A stretch of DNA of 64,000 bases from the NCBI GenBank assembly GCA_964019695.1, contig OZ026521.1, positions 32,895,601 through 32,959,600 on the forward strand, given 5' to 3'. Position numbers and translations under genes: made by a program. Under the pieces are notes generated by a model. It saw nothing but the letters and a program-made list of their open reading frames with translations, had not been told where the DNA came from and searched no databases. This DNA comes from Loripinus fragilis. Lineage: Eukaryota; Mollusca; Bivalvia; Lucinida; Lucinidae. This document shows positions 36,411 through 48,653 of this stretch, piece after piece (within the stretch, counting starts at the first letter, position 1; the number at the start of each line of letters is the position of its first letter).

Positions 36411-37687
36411 TTAAAATTAATACCAACAGAAAGGCGAAATGAACTAACAAATAATATATCCTAGTGAGGCAAAAATGAAAATAAAAAAACAAATCAATCT
36501 TCAAACTAGAAAGGAAGCAAATTATTTTATTGCAAAACCTGGACCAGGCTTGAACCTGTTCCCCATCAAATTGTTGAAGTAATAAATGTAATCAACTGAC
36601 AGTATTATACATGACCCATGTTGAATTGTTGTTAATTAGAATGAAACTCTAGGTATTTAAATTAAAAACAATGTTTAGGTAGCCAAACTGAGTGCTTCAA
36701 CATAGCCGTTCTAAGATAGATTCAGTATGAAAGTGGGTTCTAATACATTTTAACAGTAGTATGCAAATTTTGATTAGAATTAACTGTGGTGTTCAAGAGT
36801 TATGAGCATTTTCACTAAAAGACCTCAACGGACCAAAATGATGGTAGGTTCCATTTTGCACACCAGTGGCTGGACAATCTTAAAATAAATAAGTATGCAA
36901 CATTTTATCCAAATTTCCCATAAGGTTCATGAGTAATGAGGATTTTCACTTACTGACCACAACAGTCTGAACAATTGCTCAGCAAACCCATGATTATCAA
37001 AAAAGGTGGTTTCGCATGCCAGTGGTTAGGGAATGTGGACATGCATATGCATGCAAATGTGATAAAAATATACCATGTGGGTCAAGAGTTATGCACATTT
37101 TCACTAGCTGGTAATGGATCGTGGGATGGAACGATGGACTTACATAGTGATAAAAGCGCAGACCCGAGGGTCATGCAACCATCACTTTTAAGCAAACATA
37201 TCTTATCATGTTATATATAAATTACTTGAAAAGTTCTTCCTAGAAGATATCATGCAATTATCAAAAATCAAATTAACAGACATTGAAATAAAACAAACAC
37301 AAACCAATCTAATATCTTAGATCAATATATTGTGTTAAGCAAAAGTTCTGATATCAAAATAATTGTCACCCTAGAAATTGTACAAAAGTATTACATCACA
37401 AAATAAAACATCACTACCTCAAACAATGTCAGTATCAAATAGCGTATGGACCAACCAGCAATTCTTTAAAATAAAAAATAAAGTACCTCCCAAGAAAAAT
37501 AATTTATACTGTATACTCTTTAATTTTGGTATTCTAATAATTCTTATTGACGGACTGACAAGATTGGAATATTATGCTTGCAACGATTGTAGGTTCATTT
37601 TATTGGAAGGATCCATATTTCCATTAATTAAACAAATCATTAATTTAAGTAAGTGGTTTTAAATAAAATCTTTTTCATTTATTTAAG
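36411..37687. other. Intron sequence before exon F1
   Basis: The stretch 36770-37110 has three loosely similar segments (gagttatg..cattttcact) spaced about 120-160 bp apart. No exon is recognised. Confidence 0.4.
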
Positions 37688-37888
37688 CTTTTACCATCTG
37701 GAAGGAACCGTGTTCAACGCCATATTGCCTCTCTATGTGTGATCCTGCTAAAGGATGTTTGAACTACCAAATTGCTGATGTATATGAGATAGAGGTCGAG
37801 TGTAAAGACGCCTTTGGTTTATCAGACAAAAAAGTGTTGACGCTTTATGTTGATGAGAATGAAGCGCCAAAAATCCTTAACTTACCCG
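37688..37888 (+). CDS. Cadherin-like gene exon F1
   Basis: This 201-nt, phase 1-1 exon has acceptor atttaag (ending 37687) and donor GT at 37889. It begins in the split serine codon, reads FTIWKEPCSTPYCLSMC with the F-class cysteine cluster C-x4-C-x3-C-x5-C, then VYEIEVECKDAFGLSDKKV and the linker VDENEAPKILNLPG. DENEAP is the closest match in module 1 to the DxNDNAP cadherin linker. It completes module 1 (A1 to F1). Confidence 0.87.
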
Positions 37889-38447
37889 GTATTTTTCTGT
37901 TTGTTTAACCCTTTGAATACCAATGGAGTATTAGTGGTTTATCAATATTAAATTATGGCATTATTTTACCCCCAGGCATAAAGTTATGTGTGCCTCAACG
38001 TGAGAAAACCTGTCTCCTGCGTTTTCAAACAAAAAAAGGTGTAGACCACCCTGCACATTCCCACAGTCCGATCTGATGATTGCTTACACGAAAGTACCAT
38101 ATCTAAATTTACTACAAGTCAAATTTTCTAGTTATTCTCTGTAGCGAAGTAGACTTGTTTGAGACCGCTTTGAGTCTCACTTTGTTGGAGACCCCAAACA
38201 CAGATTTTCTTGATAAGGATTTCTGAGATTTTACTCTGGGATAGAAAAGTTTATCTTACCCATGCTATCTTACCCAGGCTGTCATGTGAGGGCTTCATAT
38301 ATTGGTTGCATTGAAAGTCACGCACATGGTCGTCAAGTGACGTCATTGTTATGTTAAAGTGATGTCATCATGTGAAATTGCATCTAAGCGTATTCAGGGA
38401 CTTCTGGAAGCATATTTTAAAATAGAAACAGTGGTGAGCAAGAAAAA
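37889..38447. other. Intron sequence after exon F1
   Basis: Contains a fragment (cgtgagaaaacctgtctcct) of the dispersed repeat also seen at 38650-38860 and 30280-30410. No exon is recognised. Confidence 0.4.
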
Positions 38448-38592
38448 GAGTCCATTATTCATGTGAGGGTAGGATAGAAAAATCCATCCCTCGGGATCAC
38501 CGTTTTGTCATCACTCTCCAAGCCTCGTGATGCCAAATTGCGATCCTCGGGATGGATTTTTCTATCCTACTCCAACGTTCATAATAGATTCT
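38448..38592. repeat. Palindromic element, about 50-bp arms
   Basis: The core arms gtaggatagaaaaatccatc and gatggatttttctatcctac are perfectly complementary (38469-38488 and 38551-38570). Weaker complementarity extends outward through gagtccattattcat and ataatagattc. Confidence 0.85.
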
Positions 38593-39023
38593 TATATTCT
38601 CGCATGCGGCCCATGTTATAAGATCCTCTTTATGGGCCTTGACGTGTGAAAACCTGTCTTTTGGGTTTCCGACCAGGTCATACCCAAACTAGCAAGCTGA
38701 GCTTTAGAGACTAGCTAGAAAATGGCAATTCGCCTGTTACAAGTTAAGATATGATCTTTTCCAATCAGCGGATAACAAAGGTGCTGATCAGATTTGGCTG
38801 GTTTGCGCATTTGTTGTTGTAAAAGCCCCCCGAGACAGGTTTTCTCAAGTTAAGGTCCAATTATGATAACCATATCAACAAAAATATACTGTGACAGCTT
38901 AAGGATTATAGCCAGACCAAAATGTATCCATTTTATAAGAATAATTTAAAATAATCACGAAAATTGTACCATATCAGAGGATAATCTTTGTTTGTGTAGT
39001 GATCTTAAATATCAACATATATA

Positions 39024-39598
39024 CTAGCCAAAAGTTCTAACCGGCCACCTGCATTTTATTAATTTTCTTCAAAACGTACAATGACATGACTACTCTTTTT
39101 GCATCTCTAAATTGACAGACATATCATATACCCTTGACAGTGAAGATTTTGACAAAAGTTCAACAGTACATGCAAGATGCTAACTTAAAATGTGGTACCC
39201 CTATTTTCAAAATTCGCATTTTGGCACAATTTGTGAGTCATGACATTTTGAAATAACCCCATTTCACACGCAAAACATTTTCATTTCAAAAGCCAAACTC
39301 ATATTTAACACTTAAGTGCTAAAATGAACATTCCATATGCATGAAAATTGTTGCTTTTGGCAAAAGTTTCAAAAATTACCCCACCATCCAATGCAAATTC
39401 TTGTGAATTTTGAAATTGGGGGTAAGTGTATTCGGCAAAGCCTCTCGGATACAACTTAAAAAGTTTTGCATAGCCGTTTCCAGTAATCGATGACTGATAG
39501 GCTGGCCTATTCGGGAATGCAAACGAAATTGATATAGCCCTTAAAGCTTTTCCGAAAATCGGTAAAAACACACGTGGCCGGTTAGAACTTTTGACTAG
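39024..39598. mobile_element. Tc1/mariner-type miniature element, 575 bp
   Basis: Inverted termini of about 24 bp start ctagccaaaagttctaaccg at the left and end cggttagaacttttgactag at the right. TA dinucleotides flank both sides (39022-39023 and 39599-39600). No transposase is present. Internal frames on the minus strand are incidental. Confidence 0.85.
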
Positions 39599-39894
39599 TA
39601 TATAAGAAATATTGGAATCTTTAAGTTGAATATGATGTATATTTCAAATTCTAATGCACTTGCAAATGCAACGCGACGTCTGATTGGTTAACATCATAAA
39701 TTTGCAACAGTATCTCCTGCGATATACTGTCGGAAACCCGACGTCATAACGTAACGTCGCTTTTCGTTGGTTGCCAAGTGAATATATGCAGGTGGAAAGC
39801 TTTTTTATGCAGTTGGCGTCGCTGGACGTATAGCCGCAACAAAGTACATTTTCACCGTCTTTTTGAAGGGAAAATGTTAATAGTGCATTAGAAT

Positions 39895-40041
39895 GGGGAT
39901 AACTGTATTCAAAATTTTCATTTGGGGAGGGGAGGTATATCATCCAATAAACGTTCGGAAATCACGTTTTAAAACTAAATTTCTGACAGTATATCCGACG
40001 ATATACCTCCCTAAATGAAAATTTTGAATACAGTTATCCCC
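39895..40041. repeat. Palindromic element, about 47-bp arms
   Basis: The left arm (ggggataactgtattcaaaa ... gaggtatatc) and right arm (gatatacctcc ... ttttgaatacagttatcccc) are complementary around a spacer of about 55 bp. Confidence 0.88.
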
Positions 40042-40832
40042 TAAATATAATATATTTTTACCAATGACGAATGAGAAGAAGAAATAGGAGATGACTTGAT
40101 ATAAGCGATTGCTTACTGTTAGATCCTGTACCATGACATTGTTGTACTGTAGCGTACTTGTCTAATTAATAATAAAATATTGTTTAAACTAAAACATATT
40201 ATATTTTTCACCAATGAAATAATACATTTACAGAACAACTTTGAGCCACTGAACATGCCATCAATAAAGTACGAATCAAAGATGAATGATGCAGAAAGCT
40301 GCCAATATTTATAGAGAAATTGCATTACTTCAAAGAGTATTGATAATATATTTTCTGATTTAATCTATAATAGCTGCTCAACAATGATTAATTATCCCTA
40401 TGTGGCCATTGGTAAGGTGAGTAATTTCTTTTGCATTCTTTCAAAGTTAGTCCTTGGCTGAGCCAGTACTTGCTTAACTATGGGTTTCTTTAGCTCTGCC
40501 AGTCTGTGAGGTAAGAGTCACTGTTTATTTTGTTTCACTACATTAATTTGATTTGATTGTTTTCCTATGATGATACATTGCTTAGGTTATGAAGTCTCTA
40601 TGTGAGCAAAATATATTTTGTGTTATAACAACAACAGAATCTAAGGCAAAGATTTTTGCCAGTTAAAATATATTTATATTGAAACAGTTAGATAGTGTAA
40701 TAGAACGACACTCATATTGACCTCACATTAACTGATGACAATATTTTGACACTTTCACACCAAACTTCTATTTAAAAGCTGTTTTATTGTCATATGATAG
40801 ATACAATTTGAAATTCATACTTTATTATATGA

Positions 40833-40955
40833 AAGTAAGTAAGGGTGCAAAGATCAGGAATCGATACAATCAAATTCCACACCTGACCCAGGATACCAAT
40901 GGGAGTGACAAACTCACAGTTAGACACCACAAACGAGAGCCAAGATGTCAGCTCC
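40833..40955 (-). mobile_element. Retroelement 3'-end copy 7 (minus strand, short)
   Basis: Begins at the family 3' terminus (agtaagtaagggtgcaaag) and is 5'-truncated after about 120 bp, at gagagccaagatgtcag. Confidence 0.8.
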
Positions 40956-41019
40956 TACTGTTAGGAAAATACACTTCCAATTTATCTGGATAAATAGGCC
41001 ACTACATTTAGCTGAAAAA

Positions 41020-43405
41020 GACCCTTGACCCACAACTAATTCCTTGAGATATGTCAACAGTTTTAGTATCAGGACGTTGTCCTGTTTCATAGAAAAAAGT
41101 CCTCAAAAAAATTCTGTGCGGAAATGGTAGATTTTGGGGGTGAATAAAATACAAAAAAAGAGAAAAATGGTCGAAAACCGGCAAATAATATCATGTTACT
41201 GATACCCTGGGATCTAATTTGACCTATCTTGCTACCCCAGGACAAGATTCCATTGGTGTCAAATTGTTCATTGGGAACCCAGGCATGCCCCAAAAAAATG
41301 TGTCTCCGGGAAAAACTTATTCTGGCGATGCTAAAATACATGGTTTCCATGGCAACCCATAATGCTATTCTCATGAATGGGGGTGTACCTAGATAAACAA
41401 CCATATCTCAGCTGCTTCTCAGTCTAGACTACTAACTTTGGTATCAAAATAAAGCTAAGAGATAGGCTTTACATTACATGGTAAGATATGTAAATTGTAA
41501 TATTTGAATATTCATGAATATTAATGAGAACTTTAAAATGTGGGAAATTCGTAAAAAATACCCCTAGATTAACTGATTTCTGCCCAAAAACATCACTGGT
41601 TTACATTGTTTGTTGTTATACCATAAGTGATATAATTTGACAAGTTCGTTCATCTGGTGGTCGTAGATGTAAATCATCTTGTTTGCATATTCATGAATAT
41701 TTATGAACAACATCTCAAATGTAAATGTTCATTTGAAGACTCGCTATAGAAAAATCGTAAAAAAATAGGAGCGTATACATACAAAATTACTTGGGCCAAA
41801 AAAATGTGAGTTTACTATTTCATGGAAAATGAAAATAAGGTAGATAGGTCGGATTTGTTTTTTAAAAATGTAAATGGGATGAATGGGGACCTCTACCAAG
41901 TTTGTTCATAGTGTATCCCATGGGCCAAAAATGACCCACCCCCAGGGGTCACATGTTTTACATTGGCTTATATAGGGAAGACATTGAAAATCTTCTTGTC
42001 TCAAACCATAAGCCCTAGAGCCTTGATAATTGGTAAGTAGCATCATCTAGTGTACCGCTACCAAGTTTGTTCAAATTATGCCCCTGGGTCAAAAATGGCC
42101 ATGCCCTTAGTGTCACCAGGGAAATGGTCAGCTTTCAACAGATAGCTATATGTAAACTTTAAACAAAACTCAGGTGAGCAATTTAGGGTCTCTTGGCCCT
42201 CTTGTTTTAAATGAATATTGGTGATTTTACCATTCAGAGTCTAATAAAGAACACATAATTAATGCTTTAGCATTATTTTGGCACTATGTTTGCTTCTCTA
42301 TGGCAATTAGCAGCGGAGATATTAGTAATTTTGTAGGTATACCTCCTTAATTTTTCTGTGATTTTTTTCTATGATTTCTAATGTTCTCTTAAATGATCAC
42401 TAATATCAAAAAAAATAGTACTCTCACAGTAAACCAACGATAAAAGGGATGTGTCTAACCATCAATTCGGAACCAAGTTTGGTAACTAGGCAATTAGCAG
42501 CTGTGATATAAGTAATTATGTAGGGATACCCTCTTAATTTTTTGCGATTTTTCTATACTAGCCAATAATTTTATTTATAGTCATGGGTATTTAAAGCTAA
42601 CTATTTGCATGTTGAACCACTGGGTAAAAGCATTGTATCTTGATATCAGTTTAGAACCATGGTTGGTAATCTTGGGAAATAAGAAGCTGAGATATAATCA
42701 ATTTTTAAGGTATACCCCTTAGTTTTTTTTAGAATTTTCTCTTATTTCTAATGTTTCATTAACATTGCTGGATATAAAAAACAATAGATAATTTGCATAT
42801 TAAACATTTAGGTAAGGGGCAATGTCTCAGCATTAATTTTGTACAAAGTTTTGACCTGTAGTTCAATAAGCAGGTGAGATATAAGCTATTTTGTAGGTAT
42901 ACCCCCTTAATTTCTCTGCGTTTTCTCTGATTTCTCATGTTCTCATAAATATTTATGAATATAAAAATTACATAATTTGCATATCAAACAGTCAGAACAA
43001 CGTTAGATAGCTCAGAATTAATTTGGTACCAAGTTTAGTATTCTAGGATGAGTTGTTGCTGAGGTATGCACTTTTTTGTTGGCACACCCCATTATTTAGA
43101 AATTATGGGTTGCCATGGAAACAAATATGCTCTCCGCTGACCACTCATTTAACACACTTATAATCAGAAAACCATCCACACCTGATATACTCAGCATTTA
43201 TTTAAACATAATGTGAAATATATAAGCATATTTTGTCAAAAATCATTATTTCCATTTTTCAGGTACCCCACCCACTTATGATAAAATCTTAAATTTCTCG
43301 AATTTGGCACCGATATTTTTGAGGACTTTTTTTATGGTTACTTACATCACACAACTCTGTGCTTAGGTGCTAAAATAATTTCTCAAGGAATTAGTTTGAC
43401 CTTAA
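41020..43405. mobile_element. Inverted-repeat element with internal tandem repeats
   Basis: The end segments 41020-41120 and 43305-43405 are inverted copies of about 90-100 bp. Pairs include actaattccttgaga with tctcaaggaattagt, and aaaaaagtcctcaaaaa with tttttgaggactttttt. Within, 41880-42210 holds the ctaccaagtttgttca family also seen inside 49851-55070. A unit of about 180-190 bp (cagctgagatataa ... taggtataccc.cttaattt) repeats four to five times at 42290-43080. The outer border is approximate and no target duplication was identified. Confidence 0.65.
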
Positions 43406-45528
43406 AAGTTAAATTCCTTGCCTAAAAATAAAACGTAACGTTTAGAAGCTAATAACACATTGCATTAAAAGTTTTATGTTAGAAACTATTATACAGTAGT
43501 GTATTGAAGTTATTGATTACTCAGTAACTCTGTTTCTTAAAATTAAAAGTACAGAGATGCAAAATATGACCAAGCTCGAGAAAATACAATAAGTTTAAAT
43601 GATGCTCTGGATCTTTCATTCACCTAAAGCAGACTAACCATATTATGATGCCCAAGTACTTGACTCTTATTTTTTACGTGTTTAATAGCAAGATAAATAA
43701 TTTTAAAGTCACAAAATGTTTGATCTGTTCTTTTTTAAAACTGTTTGATTACAGGAATAGTATTCTTAGCGATTTTGATTGATGATATTGGCCAGTTATG
43801 TGTTTTGATTATTCTGAGATGGATGATGAAAAACATACAAAAAAACACACACTTACATGTAACTGACATGGTTACTTGATGTCTGCCAAACACAATTAAA
43901 ACAAATGAAGCAATGTTTAAAGTTATCATTTAGGAGTTACCAAATGGACAATGTATGTAACGTTTCTGTTTTAACTCATTATATATGACTGTATTTTTAC
44001 TTGTAGCGTAGTTAAAACAAATGAGCTTGACAAAGAAATGCCACAATTACAGCTCACAACCAACCCACCACACTACGAGGAAGAGTTTTATCAAACTTGT
44101 AAAAACCCAAATTAAACTGGGTAATGTAATCTGTCTCTTAAAAGACCACTGTAATGTTCATCTCAACATTAACTATATTTACTAGTGTGCGTACAACAAA
44201 AAAAAGTACACTGTAGTTACTCATTACACATACATTTACATATATTATATTGTATATAACATCATAACATAAACGACATAGGCGTATTGTTAATAAGGTA
44301 ACATTGTAATTATGCAGCATCCACCATTTTGGATAGGCCCTGATGATCTGTAGATAATGCAGCCATTAGATCAATAGAAAAAAAGTTGTATTAATTTGAA
44401 ATCAGACTTTATATTCTATATTCACTTAAGCAAACTTATAAACAAACACATTACACACTCACTTTTTCTGATTAAAGCACCAATGATATTGAATAAATTT
44501 GAATATAATTATGAACATTTCAACGGACCAAAGTTCAGTGGTGTTTCTTGATAGTTTCCATTCATAATACATTTTGGGGTTCAAAAATAAAAAAAAAATC
44601 AACGTTTTTTGGTTGAAAAATATTTTTGGGTGCATTTTTATCAAATCGAAGTGCAGGTGTTTACCAACTGGTCCAGGTGACTTAAAAAAATCAAACATTT
44701 GAAATTTGATATATGGCAGATTATTACACATCTTTAAAATATGGAAAAAAAAATCACATTTTTCGAATTTTCTGAAAATCATCAGAAGCGTTCAAATCGT
44801 TGTATTCATTTTATTTTATCTGAACATGGTCAATAAAACCCAACAGAACTCAATCAGTCTATTCTGAGGCGGTAATTCTTTCACGACAATTCTACACTTC
44901 TGGTTTCATTGTGAAACTTTAACAATTAATTTTATTGCACTTGTCAAAGATTTTTTTACTTTTCAAAAAAAAAAACGTGACTTCTAGTAAAAACAAATAA
45001 TCGCTGAAAATGTCAATGTTGTACAGCAGATAATAAAGCATACAGAGTAGTGCAAAAGCCAAAATTCTTAAATTAAGCTGCTGATAGTACCTGTCTTTGT
45101 GTTATTACGGAGAAGAAATGATGAGTCCAATTGCGTCAAAACTTTTCATACATGTTCATCTTAAATAGTGTCAGTCAGTAACATCTTGAAACAATCAAAC
45201 ATGTAAATGGATAATGCTTCTGTGGAATGTTTAATATTGTTGTGAAAAGTGTTATTTTTTTAAATTAGGGTAATTTTACTCGGATTCTTTCTGTATAAGA
45301 CAAACAAGACATTTTGAAATGAAATCACTTGAAGACGCTAGCCGAAGCCTTGGTGTATTTATAGAATTAAAATTTTATGTGACAAATTTTCACTTACTGA
45401 ACTAGCATAAAATTGCAATGTGTTCGTTTATAAGTTTGCTTCAGTGTATATATAACTCAAACAGGTATAAAATTTGTGTTTGTATAGTCAGATTATATTC
45501 AGCATATAAACTGTTTTACTTCCTTTAG
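43406..45528. other. Intron sequence before exon relic A2
   Basis: No exon is recognised in the first part. The last about 100 bp resemble the sequence preceding exon A3 (60900-60972), which marks where the intragenic duplication begins. Confidence 0.45.
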
Positions 45529-45638
45529 CTACTGCTGATGCATCACACATTGACAGCTTTGGTCACGTGATTTTCTACAATCAGGAGTAAACATCTCATA
45601 CTTACTTGGAACAACAAATTTATTCTACCTGAATATTA
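45529..45638 (+). pseudogene. Exon relic A2 with 49-bp deletion
   Basis: Aligned to A3, this relic keeps the acceptor (ttcctttag), the first 51 nt or so (ADASHIDSFGHVIF) and the 3' end with its donor (attagtaagt). It lacks 49 nt in the middle. Because 49 is not a multiple of three the frame is lost, and a TAA follows within a few codons (ttctacaatcaggagtaa). The exon cannot encode a normal A half-domain. All neighbouring exons start and end in phase 1, so skipping it would preserve the frame. Confidence 0.85.
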
Positions 45639-45835
45639 GTAAGTAGATTTTTATACTGGCATGTAATTATCTTATAAGATAAATGAAATACTTTCAGGAG
45701 TAAATACCTTATACTTGCTGGAAAGAAAATATAGAAAAGTAGATTTTTATACTGGCATGTATTTATCTTATAAGATAAATGAAATACTTTCAGTAGTAAA
45801 TACCTTATACTTGCTGGAAAGAAAATATACCATTG
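45582..45835. repeat. Tandem duplication of the A2 exon end and its donor region
   Basis: Three iterations start at about 45582, 45695 and 45791, each beginning cag(g/t)agtaaa. The first two continue through gtagatttttatactggcat and ataagataaatgaaatactt; the third is partial. The repeat unit is about 96-113 bp and takes in the last part of exon relic A2. Confidence 0.85.
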
Positions 45836-47356
45836 ACATAAAGTTAGGCATATTGTACTTTCAATTGCCAAAAATAATACATTCTGATGGTCTAACATAA
45901 AATGCTTTTACATTAGTCTACTATACTTATTTTGAGTCGAAAACCGAAATTTTGGTAGTCCCAACCACATTCATTGACTCTAAAGAACAGGTTTTCTGGG
46001 TCAACGCTTAGTATGCAAAATGCCAAAATTCAATGCTGTGTACAAACAACGGATAGGAAAGGGCTTAGTTTTACAGACTCTTTAGACCAATGTTCCCTCT
46101 AAGTTGTTACAGCAAAGTTTGACATGTCAGACGATCTGGTAAAGAGCATTTTGAAAGCAACATGTACAAATTTTGGTCATGAAATGTGTTAGTGAAATGC
46201 AATTTATGCAATAATTTTGTTATTTGACAGTTTAATCTGTCCCCACTGCTGCAAAATATTGCTTGGGGATGTGAGAAGAATCGTTTAGGCATTTTTGGTT
46301 ATGATAAGATACAGTAGACAGGATTCCTAGCCATTATCCTAAACGCAGCCTAGTCTCAAAAGGCAAAAAATTGTCATTGTTTAAACCCATTTGAAATTGC
46401 CAGGGCCATACAGCTATGCCGGTGTGATTTATCATGGTTGATTATTTGCAATTTTTGACAGACAGTCAGCAAAATAATTCCCAAATTTTGGAGAAAATCA
46501 ACACTAAGGTCACTGGAGGTGTTTTTGTAGGTACAGTTCTCATGTGCCTATGACGTCATCAGGATTTGCAGAGTTCTATATTACTAACTTTTGGATAGGT
46601 GAATAACAGTACTTTTTAATGAGCAATAGATAATTTTGTAAAAAATGATATTCTGGTAAAAACTAGTAACACAATCAACATATGCTTAACTTTATGTCAT
46701 TAGTGTATATATTCTGCCTGAATGTTAGTTAACAGGGTGACTACTCTGTTTATTAGGCATACTGTTTCCCTTTTGTTATATTTTACTATAAATGTAATGA
46801 GCTGGGAATATTCTTGCTTTTAATCATTTCCCTTAAATTATTTATCTTTGGTCACATATGTAGGACTCTGATCTTGTCACATATATGAATTATTTGTGAT
46901 CATATAAATTGGTTTGGTCTGGTAAATGCAACAATGAGAGAGAGAGAGAGAGAGAGAGTGTCGGTTAAATATATTAATGGAAATTTAAATTGACAGATAT
47001 CTAATGGAAAATTCTTTAATTTTGAACACTTCAAAGTTATACAGTTACAAAAACATTCTACTGTGATGTATTTTCTAGAAAAATAATATACACTAATTAA
47101 TATATCACATTTTATTTAGTTAAACTGTGACCTTCTTGAACTTCGAAATTTCCAACAGTATTATTTCATATTTACATCTTTGGTATGAATAATTGTAAAA
47201 ACTGACAACAAAATGATTTGATTAATATATATCAAATAGTATAGGGTTGATATTTTTATTTGTCTTGGCATACAGGTATGCAAAGCTGCAGCTTATTTGT
47301 ACACATTAATTGGTATTTGGACATATCTCGTATTGAACTTAAACAATGCATTTAAA
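45836..47356. other. Duplicated A-B intron of module 2
   Basis: This intron is similar to 61140-62235. Shared stretches include tttggtcacatatgtagg against tttggtcacatacgtagg, and at its end ttatttgtacacattaattgg. A short (AG)n tract lies at 46934-46958. The insertion at 47357 interrupts the intron 34 bp before exon B2. Confidence 0.7.
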
Positions 47357-48653
47357 GCAAGATTTATTGCTAATTCTAGTTCTTGTACGACAACAGAGCT
47401 TTCTAAATTGTTAACCTTGTGTCTTACAGCTGTTAAAAAACATGTTATCAAATATAGTGAAAAGGTATATGAGAGATCCGGTAAAAACCTATTTTGGTCT
47501 ATTAAAAATTCAGGTGAAATTTTAGATAAACTTAAAGCTAGAGATTTCAATGTGACCAGTTTGTCTACTTATGATTTTTCTACTCTTTACACTACTTTAC
47601 CTCATAATTTAATTAAAGATAAACTTATTGATCTTATTGAAAGAACCTTCCAAAGAGAAGGCTCTCCTAACCTTGCATGTAATGACAGAAATGCATTTTT
47701 ACTTCAGAAAAAACTAAAAAATATCATGCATGGTCGTGTTAAAATGTATGTGATGCGCTGACCTTTTTGTTGGACAACATTTTTGTTCGATTTGGCACCA
47801 AGCTCTATAGACAAGTAGTTGGGATTCCTATGGGCACTAATTGTGCTCCCCTGGTTGCAGATTTATTCCTGTTTTGTTATGAGAGGGACTTTATGATGTC
47901 TCTTTCTGATGATAAGCAGGCTGATGTTATTGATGCGTTTAACACTACTTCCAGATATTTGGACGATATCTTAAATATTAATAATGTTTATTTTGACAAT
48001 ATGGTTAGTCAAATATACCCTTCAGAGCTCCAACTGAATAAAGCCAAGGCCTCTGATACCAAGCCGCATTTTTAGACTTGCATTTGTCAATTTCTAATGA
48101 TATTGTTTCTACCAAAATTTATGATAAACGTGACGACTTTGATTTTGAAATTGTCAATTTCCCATTTTTAGATGGTGATGTTCCTCGTTCTACATCCTAT
48201 GGAGTCTATATCTCTCAACTCATTCGTTTTGCTGGAGCATCTAGCTATGTTGCTGACTTTAACACTCGCAATAAATTGTTAACTCGGAAACTTCTTAAAC
48301 AAGGCTATCGGTATCATAAACTTCGCAAAATATTTTCAAAATTTTATAGAGGATACTATGATTTGATTTCTAAATTCCAAGTTGGACTTAAATCTCTCTT
48401 GCGCCAAGGACTTTCAGAACCTGATTTCTATGGTGACTTGGTGTATAAATTGAGGAAGATTGTTGGCTCTAATAATTTTTCAGCACAGTTCATTAAAATA
48501 ATTTCCCATTATAAAAAGATTGGCTATAACATTAATGTATTGCAACAGACTGCATGCTTGGTAGTCAACCCAATCACGGTTGGCAACTTTGCTTTCCTCT
48601 TTAATTGCACGCCGGTGGGTAGGACTTCAGACTCTATGATGGTTCCGACTTAA
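47357..48653 (+). pseudogene. Reverse transcriptase gene relic of the retroelement
   Basis: Three frames cover one protein. The first (to about 47720) holds STYDFSTLYTTLPH, which fits RT motif A. The second (47767-48075) holds GIPMGTNCAPLVADLFLF, RT motif B, and SRYLDDILNINN, motif C with the catalytic DD. The third (48078-48653) holds KIYDKRDDFDFEIVNFPFL and a basic tail region. Frame changes near 47720 (an A-rich run) and 48075, and a TAA at 47740-47742, break it, and the N-terminus is missing. No GIY-YIG, endonuclease-exonuclease or tyrosine recombinase domain is visible. RT identity is firm; assignment to Penelope-type elements is a guess. Confidence 0.85.

Noticed and set aside
41087..41404. 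Minus-strand frame of 105 residues
   Set aside because: It overlaps the inverted end of a transposable element and shows no transposase or other motif.
47297..47356. Native start codon for the reverse transcriptase at 47297
   Set aside because: The empty-site comparison shows that bases before 47357 are host intron sequence, so the apparent start is a chance fusion and the element is 5'-truncated.
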